Of a DNA stretch of 9,236 nucleotides, positions 1 to 5,419 are shown piece by piece (position 1 is the first letter of the stretch; each line of letters begins with the position of its first letter). The DNA comes from a bacterium (GTDB lineage Bacteria > Myxococcota_A > Bradymonadia > UBA7976 > UBA1532). Location: the NCBI GenBank assembly GCA_030424955.1, contig JAUHVS010000186.1:1-9236 (forward strand), written 5' to 3'. A program made the translations under genes and the position numbers. Under the pieces are notes generated by a model that was given only the letters and a program-made list of their open reading frames with translations, searched no databases and had not been told where the DNA came from.

Positions 1-1
1 C

Positions 2-4
2 TAG
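2..4 (+). other. In-frame TAG inside the repeat array
   Basis: TAG at 2-4 is in frame with the repeat protein and is followed by codons for G-A-V-A-E-V-C-N-G, the normal run-in to a repeat. At 488-502 the equivalent run reads CAG GGC GCG GTG GCC, giving Q-G-A-V-A. A single C-to-T change in that Gln codon would make this TAG. It may be a nonsense mutation, a sequence-edge error or the chance edge of the reading frame. Nothing further upstream can be seen. Confidence 0.5.
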
Positions 5-10
5 GGCGCC

Positions 11-3000
11 GTGGCCGAGGTGTGCAACGGGCTGGACGACGACTGCGACGGCACCACCGACGAGGGCACGCCCGGCACCGGGCTGGCCTGCGTCGGTGGG
101 CAGGGCATCTGCCGGGGGGACGGGGTCACGGCCTGCCTCGCGGGGCGGCTGGGCTGCGCCGTGCCCGATCTGAGCCGCGACGAGACCTGCAACGGCCTGG
201 ACGATGACTGCGACGGCACCACCGACGAGGCGCCCGTGGACGCCGGCGCGGGCTGCACGGCCGGCGCCGGGATCTGCGCGCGGGTCGGCGAGCGGGTGTG
301 TGTCGACGGCGCGCTGGCCTGCGACGCCGAGCCCGGCCCGGCCGCGGCCGAGGTGTGCAACACCAGCGACGACGACTGCGACGGCAACGTGGACGAGGGC
401 CTGGGCACGGTGTCCTGCGGGCTAGGCCTGTGCCAGCGGGATCTGGCGGCGTGCGTCGACGGGGAGCCGCCCTTCTGCGCCCCCAACCAGGGCGCGGTGG
501 CCGAGCGCTGCAACGGCGCCGACGACGACTGCGACGGCACCGTCGACGAGGACAGCGCCCAGGTGGGCGCGGTGTGCTTCGTGGGCGTGGGCGCCTGCCG
601 CGCCCTCGGGGGCCTGGCCTGCCAGGACGGCGTGCTGGCGTGCGCGGCGGATCCGGCGGCGCCCATCGCGGAGCTGTGCAACGGGGTCGACGACGACTGC
701 GACGGCCGCATCGACGAGGACTTCGGCGCGGGCCAGCGCTGCCAGACCGGGGTGGGCGACTGCCGGGTGCTGGGCCGGGTGCTCTGCCAGCCCGACGGCA
801 CGGCGAGCTGTGTCGCCAACGTGCCGCCGCCGGGGGTCGAGACCTGCAACGGCTTCGACGAGGACTGCGACGGCCGCGTGGATGAGGGCCTGGACAATCA
901 GGGGGGCTGCGACACCGGCGTGCCCGGCGTCTGCGGCGCGGGCGCGCTCGCTTGCGTCGACGCGCGGTCGGTGTGCCTGCCCGCCGCGGTGGCCGCCGAC
1001 GAGATCTGCGACGGCCTCGACAATGACTGCGACGGCGGCACCGACGAGGGCCTGGGCACGGTGGCCTGTGGCCAGGGCGCCTGCGCGCAGGAGGGGCCCG
1101 CCTGTGTCGCGGGCGCGCTCGTGGTCTGCGATCCGCTGGCGGGCGCGGGCCCGGAGCGCTGCAACGGCGTCGATGACGACTGCAACGGCGTGGTGGATGA
1201 CGATCCGGCCGAGGTGGGCGACGCCTGCGACGTGGGCCAGGGCGCCTGCGGCCGGGTGGGCGCGCTGGCCTGTGTGGACGGCCAGCCGGTGTGCGACGTG
1301 GCGCCCGGGGCGCCGCAGGCCGAGCGCTGCAACGGCGAAGACGACGACTGCGACGGCGTGCTCGACGAAGACCCCATCGAGACGGCCAGCCAGTGCAGCG
1401 CCGGCGCGGGCGTCTGCCGCCGCGAGGCCTTCGTGGTGTGCGAGCAGGGCGCGACCCGCTGCCCGGCCGTGGCGGGCCCGCCCGCCGGCGACGAGGTGTG
1501 CAACGGCGTCGATGACGACTGCGACGGCACCACCGACGAGGGCTTCGGCGCGCAGCTCTGCGGCGTGGGCCGCTGCCAGCGCGAGATCGCCAACTGCGAC
1601 GGGGGCGCGCCGCCGGCGTGCGATCCGTTGGCGGGCGCGGTGCCGGAGTCCTGCAACGGTGAGGACGACGACTGCGACGGCCAGATCGACGAGGACGCGC
1701 CCGGGGTCGGCGTGGCCTGCGGCGAGGGCGTGGGCGCCTGCCGCCGCGAGGGCGTCACCCGCTGCGTGGCCGGGGGCCTGCGCTGCGACGCCGCGCCCGG
1801 CGCGCCCGGCGCCGAGGTGTGCGACGGCCGCGACAACGACTGCGACGGCACCTCGGACGAGGCGCCGGTGGACGCTGGCGGCGCCTGCACGGCGGGGGCG
1901 GGCGTCTGCGCCCGCAACGGCTTCGTGCAGTGCGTGCTGGGCCGGGCGCAGTGCGACGCGGCGCCTGGGGTCGCGGCGGTGGAGCTCTGCAACGGGCTCG
2001 ACGACGACTGCGACGGCGCCGTGGACGAGGCCCTGGGCGTGACCGCCTGCGGCCTGGGCGTGTGCCGCCGCGAGGTGGCCGCCTGCGACGGCGGCCTGCC
2101 CGTGGCCTGCGATCCCCTGGCGGGGGCGCAGGACGAGATCTGCAACGGCGCCGATGACGACTGCGACGGCGCCCTGGACGAGGACCTGGGGGTGCTCGAG
2201 TGCGGGGTGGGCGTCTGCGCGCGGGCGCTGCCCCGCTGCCAGGCGGGGGTCATCGCCCAGTGCGACGCCTTCGAGGGCGCGGGCCCCGAGGCCTGCGACG
2301 GGCTCGACAACGACTGCGATGGCACCAGCGACGAGCTGCCCCTGGGCGATCGCGAGCCCTGCGTGGACGGGGTGGGCGAGTGCCAGGCCCTGGGCACCCA
2401 GTTCTGCATCGCGGGCGCGCTGGTGTGCGACGCCGAGGCCACGGGCCCCAGCGAGGAGATCTGCGACGGCCGCGACAACGACTGCGACGGCACCGTGGAC
2501 GAGGCGCCGGTGGATGACGACCAGCCCTGCACCTCGGGCATCGGGCAGTGCGCCCGCGAGGCCCGCACGGCCTGTGTCGATGGCTTCCTGGTGTGCCCGG
2601 CCGTGCCCGGGCCGCCCGCCGTGGAGCAGTGCAACCTGCTGGACGACGACTGCGACTTCCGCGCCGACGAGGACGGCCCCGACTGCAACGGCAACGGGTT
2701 CGGCGACGCCTGCGACATCGCGAGCGGCCGGGTGGGGGACTGCAACGCCAACGGCATCCCCGACACCTGCGACATCGACGCGGGGCGCAGCGGGGACTGC
2801 AACAACGACCAGATCCCCGATGAGTGCAACGACTGGGGCTGCGACTACGACGTCACCCCGCCGGTGGTCGAGGTGGTGGTGGTGGTGGCCGCGGTGGTCG
2901 AGGGCGGCACCCTGGAGGTGCGGCTGGCCGCCGAGGACAACCTGGGCGTGGTGAACCGCGGCCTGCTGCGCGACGGGGTGCCCATCGCCCTGAACGCCGA

Positions 3001-4147
3001 GGACATCGCGCAGGTGACCTTCCCGCAGGCGGGGCGCTCGGTGCTGCGGGGCTACGCCATCGACGCGGCCGGCAACCAGACCAACAGCGAGCTGACGGTG
3101 CGCGTGCTGCGCCCGCTCGGGGACGCGGTGCCGCCGCCGAGCCGGGACCCGGCGGTGTACGCCATGTGCAACCCCAACCGGGTGTGCCCGGTGACGCGGG
3201 TCGCGACCCGGGTCATCGAGACCACCCCGGGCACGGCGGTGCTGCTGGACGCCGGCCCGACCACAGACGCCGTGGGCTACCGCTGGACCCTGGGCGCGGC
3301 CCCGGCGCCGGTGGGCATCGTCGAGGCGTTCCCGGGGGACCCCGACCTGGGGGGCCCCGAGGACGATCCCGCCACCCCCACCGCCGAGATCGCCGTGCCG
3401 GTGGCCGGCCGCTACGAGGTGTGGCTGATGGCCGAGGGGGCCAACGGCTTGACCAGCCCCAGCGTGGACTGCCCGAGCGCGGCCGGCGTCGTGATCCTGG
3501 CGCGGGCCGAGGCCCCTGTGCGCGGCGCGGACAGCGGCTGTGATCCGACTGGGGCCCGCGACCGCTGCGCCCCTGAGCTGGTGTGCCGGCCCGAGGCCGC
3601 GGACGACGGCCTGGGCGTGTGTGCGCCCCAGTGGGTCACCTATGGCGAGCGTGAGCCCGACAACAGCGCCAACGATCTCACGACGCTGCTCGAGGGGCCG
3701 CACCGCCAGGCGGTGGGGCGGCTGGATCCCTGCGGGGGCGACGTGCGGGACCTGTACGGGCTGATCCTCGATCGCGCCGGGCTGTTCACCGTCGAGGTCA
3801 CCGACGTCGACGGCCTGTGCGCCGGCGACACGCGGCTGACCCAGCTCGACACCCGCATCCTCGAGACCCAGGGGCTGGCCGCCGCGCTGGCGCAGCCCAT
3901 CGCGCAGGATCTCAACAGCGGGCCCGGGCGGTGCAGCGCGCTGCAGCTCGATCAGGGCAACCCGGCGCTCTATGTGTTCATGGTCGAGACCACGCGGGTG
4001 GACTTCGCCTTCGACTACGCCCTGCGGGTCATCGAGAAGATGCCCGATGAGTTCCCGTGCGACCCGCTGGGCATCGACAGCCGCTGCCGCGCCCCCGCGA
4101 CCTGCGTGGACGCCGACGGGGATGGCGAGGGGACCTGCCTGCGCTGA
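11..4147 (+). CDS. MopE-type metal-binding repeat protein (5' end probably missing)
   Basis: The product is 1378 aa from GTG 11, ending at TGA 4145-4147. Residues 1-890 are 17 copies of a Cys/Asp motif of the form E-x-C-N-G-x-D-D-D-C-D-G-x-x-D-E, typical of proteins annotated as MopE-related or 'putative metal-binding motif'. Next come three 19-aa DCNGNG-type repeats (891-940), an Ig/cadherin-like segment starting at D-V-T-P-P (948-1035), a PKD-like segment (about 1056-1170), and a PPC-like domain with the E-P-D-N-S-A-N-D entry (1215-1345). Cys-rich C-D-P-x-G...C motifs flank the PPC-like part (1177 and 1350). Such proteins are secreted, so a large extracellular metal- or calcium-stabilised rod is the likely role; no enzyme motif is seen. 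The GTG falls inside a repeat, with no ribosome-binding site and no signal peptide, so it is unlikely to be the true start. The C-terminus has no MYXO-CTERM tail. Domain calls after residue 940 are tentative. Confidence 0.8.
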   Translation: MAEVCNGLDDDCDGTTDEGTPGTGLACVGGQGICRGDGVTACLAGRLGCAVPDLSRDETCNGLDDDCDGTTDEAPVDAGAGCTAGAGICARVGERVCVDGALACDAEPGPAAAEVCNTSDDDCDGNVDEGLGTVSCGLGLCQRDLAACVDGEPPFCAPNQGAVAERCNGADDDCDGTVDEDSAQVGAVCFVGVGACRALGGLACQDGVLACAADPAAPIAELCNGVDDDCDGRIDEDFGAGQRCQTGVGDCRVLGRVLCQPDGTASCVANVPPPGVETCNGFDEDCDGRVDEGLDNQGGCDTGVPGVCGAGALACVDARSVCLPAAVAADEICDGLDNDCDGGTDEGLGTVACGQGACAQEGPACVAGALVVCDPLAGAGPERCNGVDDDCNGVVDDDPAEVGDACDVGQGACGRVGALACVDGQPVCDVAPGAPQAERCNGEDDDCDGVLDEDPIETASQCSAGAGVCRREAFVVCEQGATRCPAVAGPPAGDEVCNGVDDDCDGTTDEGFGAQLCGVGRCQREIANCDGGAPPACDPLAGAVPESCNGEDDDCDGQIDEDAPGVGVACGEGVGACRREGVTRCVAGGLRCDAAPGAPGAEVCDGRDNDCDGTSDEAPVDAGGACTAGAGVCARNGFVQCVLGRAQCDAAPGVAAVELCNGLDDDCDGAVDEALGVTACGLGVCRREVAACDGGLPVACDPLAGAQDEICNGADDDCDGALDEDLGVLECGVGVCARALPRCQAGVIAQCDAFEGAGPEACDGLDNDCDGTSDELPLGDREPCVDGVGECQALGTQFCIAGALVCDAEATGPSEEICDGRDNDCDGTVDEAPVDDDQPCTSGIGQCAREARTACVDGFLVCPAVPGPPAVEQCNLLDDDCDFRADEDGPDCNGNGFGDACDIASGRVGDCNANGIPDTCDIDAGRSGDCNNDQIPDECNDWGCDYDVTPPVVEVVVVVAAVVEGGTLEVRLAAEDNLGVVNRGLLRDGVPIALNAEDIAQVTFPQAGRSVLRGYAIDAAGNQTNSELTVRVLRPLGDAVPPPSRDPAVYAMCNPNRVCPVTRVATRVIETTPGTAVLLDAGPTTDAVGYRWTLGAAPAPVGIVEAFPGDPDLGGPEDDPATPTAEIAVPVAGRYEVWLMAEGANGLTSPSVDCPSAAGVVILARAEAPVRGADSGCDPTGARDRCAPELVCRPEAADDGLGVCAPQWVTYGEREPDNSANDLTTLLEGPHRQAVGRLDPCGGDVRDLYGLILDRAGLFTVEVTDVDGLCAGDTRLTQLDTRILETQGLAAALAQPIAQDLNSGPGRCSALQLDQGNPALYVFMVETTRVDFAFDYALRVIEKMPDEFPCDPLGIDSRCRAPATCVDADGDGEGTCLR
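23..2680 (+). repeat. 17-unit MopE-type tandem repeat array
   Basis: I counted the first Cys codon of each C-N-G-x-D-D-D-C-D-G motif at 23, 188, 356, 509, 677, 845, 1007, 1160, 1328, 1499, 1652, 1820, 1988, 2141, 2294, 2462 and 2630. The unit lengths are 55, 56, 51, 56, 56, 54, 51, 56, 57, 51, 56, 56, 51, 51, 56 and 56 aa. Long units carry the A/G-G-x-G-x-C-R type spacer. Short units carry C-G-x-G-x-C-x-R and usually end in C-D-P-L-A-G-A. Unit 8 has Asn for Asp (D-D-D-C-N-G), unit 6 has D-E-D-C, and unit 17 is the degenerate last copy (C-N-L-L-D-D-D-C-D-F). Confidence 0.9.
2681..2830 (+). repeat. Three 57-bp dockerin-like DCNGNG repeats
   Basis: Copies begin at 2681, 2738 and 2795, each 57 bp (19 aa). 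They have the pattern D-C-N-x-N-x-I-P-D-x-C-D-I followed by a Gly/Ser-rich linker. The spaced Asp/Asn oxygens resemble EF-hand or dockerin calcium loops, and each unit carries two Cys. The same motif is common in secreted proteins of Planctomycetes and Myxococcota. Here it joins the MopE-type array to the Ig-like segment. Confidence 0.75.
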
Positions 4148-4263
4148 GGGCCGAGCGGGGCGATCGCAGCGCAACCCGCTTGTCCCCCCGGTGAGCCGGG
4201 TGTTACCAATCGATCAGCCGGTCAGTCTTGGCTGGCTCATCGCAACGGGAACAGGGACAACGC
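4148..4263 (+). promoter_or_regulatory. Spacer and probable 5' region of the DUF3015 pair
   Basis: These 116 bases separate the repeat protein from the first DUF3015 gene. A small hairpin, CCCGG-TGAG-CCGGG (4187-4200), followed by TGTT could be a weak terminator for the upstream gene. A poor sigma-70-like match, TTGTCC at 4180-4185 with 17-bp spacing to TTACCA at 4203-4208, is possible but unconvincing. The less G+C-rich stretch at 4201-4260 is the likeliest promoter area. A ribosome-binding site, AGGGA, lies at 4253-4257. Confidence 0.3.
4253..4257 (+). promoter_or_regulatory. Ribosome-binding site of first DUF3015 gene
   Basis: AGGGA lies six bases before ATG 4264. It decides the start: the in-frame TTG at 4228 would add 12 polar residues in front of a good signal peptide and has no comparable site. 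Confidence 0.65.
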
Positions 4264-4755
4264 ATGAACAAGTTCATTGCAGGTGCGCTCGCGGGCGCCA
4301 TGGTTTTGGCGGGCGGGGCCGGGGTCGCGCTGGCCAAGTACGGCGCGGCCGGCTGTGGCCTCGGGACCTTGGTCTTCGATGGCAACACCAAGGGCAAGCA
4401 GATCCTGGCGGCGACCACCAACGGCACCTTCGCGAGCCAGACCTTCGGCATCACGTCGGGCACGTCGAACTGCACGACGGGCGGCACGGTGAAGGCCGAC
4501 CGCGAGCAGGAGGCCTTCGTCGAGGCCAACTTCGAGAGCCTGCAGCGCGACCTGGCCTCGGGCCAGGGCGAGTACCTGGCGGCCTTCTCGGGCCTGCTGG
4601 GCTGCGACGGGGCGGCGGCGCCGGCCCTCGCGAGCTTCGCGCAGGACAACTTCGAGCACTTCGCCGGGCCCGAGTCGAGCCCCTTCACCATGCTCTACGG
4701 CATGAAGACTGGCATGGCGCAGCACCCGGTGCTGAGCCAGTGCACCCGGATCTGA
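4264..4755 (+). CDS. DUF3015 family secreted protein, copy 1
   Basis: The product is 163 aa and belongs to the DUF3015 family, recognised by G-C-G-L-G-T near the mature N-terminus, Q-I-L-A-A-T-T-N-G-T and F-G-I-T-S-G-T-S-N-C. The family's function is unknown to me. Residues 1-24 form a type I signal peptide (Lys3, hydrophobic core, cleavage after A-L-A, leaving K-Y-G), so the mature protein should be periplasmic or exported. Four cysteines (31, 70, 114, 160) match four in the second copy and could form two disulfides. The C-terminal half is likely helical (around D-R-E-Q-E-A-F-V-E-A-N-F). It is the first gene of a tandem pair; its stop overlaps the ribosome-binding site of the next gene, so the two are almost certainly cotranscribed. 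No enzyme motif is seen. Confidence 0.9.
   Translation: MNKFIAGALAGAMVLAGGAGVALAKYGAAGCGLGTLVFDGNTKGKQILAATTNGTFASQTFGITSGTSNCTTGGTVKADREQEAFVEANFESLQRDLASGQGEYLAAFSGLLGCDGAAAPALASFAQDNFEHFAGPESSPFTMLYGMKTGMAQHPVLSQCTRI
4435..4557 (+). repeat. 123-bp identical block, copy 1
   Basis: Bases 4435-4557 are identical to 4944-5066 (offset 509), covering 41 codons from the Ser before Q-T-F-G-I-T-S-G to the Leu-Ala of R-D-L-A. Flanking sequence in both genes differs at synonymous and non-synonymous sites. Confidence 0.95.
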
Positions 4756-4760
4756 GGGGG
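4754..4760 (+). promoter_or_regulatory. Ribosome-binding site of second DUF3015 gene, overlapping the first stop
   Basis: GAGGGGG uses the last two bases of the TGA stop of copy 1 and sits six bases before ATG 4767. This suggests translational coupling of the two genes and fixes the start of copy 2. Confidence 0.75.
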
Positions 4761-4766
4761 ATCGAC

Positions 4767-5267
4767 ATGACCAACTTGAAGACCAAGCTCATCGCCCTCG
4801 CCGCCGGCAGCCTCGTGATGGCCTTCGGCTCGACCGCCCTCGCCAACTACGGTATGGCCGGCTGTGGCCTGGGGACCTTCGTGTTCACCTCGAACACCAA
4901 GGGCTCGCAGATCCTGGCGGCCACCACCAACGGCACCTTCTACAGCCAGACCTTCGGCATCACGTCGGGCACGTCGAACTGCACGACGGGCGGCACGGTG
5001 AAGGCCGACCGCGAGCAGGAGGCCTTCGTCGAGGCCAACTTCGAGAGCCTGCAGCGCGACCTGGCCGCCGGCCAGGGCGAGTACTTCGTGGCCTTCGCGG
5101 GCCTGCTGGGCTGCAGCGAGGACGCCACGCCGGCGCTCGCGAGCTTCGCGCAGGAGAACTTCGAGCAGTTCTCGGGCCCCGAGGCCAGCCCCCGCGGCAT
5201 GCTCTACAGCGTGAAGACCGGCATGTCGATGCACCCCGCGCTGCGCAACAGCTGCAGCCGCATCTAG
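4767..5267 (+). CDS. DUF3015 family secreted protein, copy 2
   Basis: The product is 166 aa and a paralogue of the gene just upstream, with the same order: type I signal peptide (residues 1-26, three Lys/Asn-rich starting residues, cleavage after A-L-A leaving N-Y-G), G-C-G-L-G-T, the T-T-N-G-T and F-G-I-T-S-G-T-S-N-C signatures, then an acidic helical half. Its four cysteines (33, 72, 116, 163) align with those of copy 1. Divergence is concentrated in the signal peptide, in residues around 37-60, and in the last third (for example S-C-S-R-I against Q-C-T-R-I at the end). The gap to copy 1 is 11 bases. The reading frame stays open far upstream (to 3972), but the signal peptide and ribosome-binding site place the start here. 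Function unknown; location probably periplasmic. Confidence 0.9.
   Translation: MTNLKTKLIALAAGSLVMAFGSTALANYGMAGCGLGTFVFTSNTKGSQILAATTNGTFYSQTFGITSGTSNCTTGGTVKADREQEAFVEANFESLQRDLAAGQGEYFVAFAGLLGCSEDATPALASFAQENFEQFSGPEASPRGMLYSVKTGMSMHPALRNSCSRI
4944..5066 (+). repeat. 123-bp identical block, copy 2
   Basis: This is the partner of 4435-4557, identical over 123 bases. Beyond its edges the match continues only in patches. Confidence 0.95.
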
Positions 5268-5277
5268 CCGGCTGGCG

Positions 5278-5315
5278 GATCGGCGCGGCCGCGCCCCGGG
5301 CGCGCCGCGCCGATC
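5278..5315 (+). terminator. Strong GC hairpin after the DUF3015 pair
   Basis: GATCGGCGCGGC at 5278-5289 is the exact reverse complement of GCCGCGCCGATC at 5304-5315, giving a 12-bp perfect stem. The 14-base loop, itself GC-rich (GCGCCC/GGGCGC), can extend the fold. It starts 11 bases after the TAG of copy 2. There is no T-run after it, so a classical intrinsic terminator is not shown. A terminator, an attenuator or an mRNA 3'-end stabiliser would fit. Confidence 0.6.
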
Positions 5316-5419
5316 ATCCCCGCTGAGCCGACGGCCCCTGGCGCCCCACCGCACGGTGAGGCCAAGGGGTCGACCCGGCTGACCCACCGACGCTGACCCT
5401 CCAGGACGACATCGGACCC
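5316..5419 (+). promoter_or_regulatory. Upstream region of the DUF4105 gene
   Basis: About 100 bases between the hairpin and ATG 5420 hold no gene. A small dyad, CACCG-CA-CGGTG, lies at 5347-5358. No convincing promoter hexamers are visible. The nearest purine-rich stretches are AGGA at 5403-5406, which is rather far from the start, and GGA at 5414-5416, which is too close, so the ribosome-binding site is weak. Confidence 0.25.

Noticed and set aside
422..4174. Long minus-strand open frames opposite the MopE-type protein (1250 aa, and 643 aa at 898-2829)
   Set aside because: Very high G+C and repeat codons leave few stops on the other strand. The translations only mirror the repeat pattern (V-A-V-V-V and S-Q-S-S-S runs) and resemble no protein family.
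4229..4243. Sigma-54-like promoter TGGC...TCGC with exact GG-N10-GC spacing
   Set aside because: The start of transcription would fall at about 4255, inside the AGGGA ribosome-binding site, leaving almost no leader. The match is otherwise incomplete and could be chance.
4345..4868. Lipobox-like A-A-G-C and M-A-G-C in the DUF3015 proteins, which would make them lipoproteins
   Set aside because: The Cys lies seven residues after a good A-L-A signal peptidase I site, too far from the hydrophobic core, and belongs to the family-wide G-C-G-L-G motif.
3972..5267. A 431-aa plus-strand frame running into the second DUF3015 gene
   Set aside because: The upstream part is an out-of-frame shadow of the repeat protein and of DUF3015 copy 1. 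The signal peptide and ribosome-binding site put the real start at 4767.
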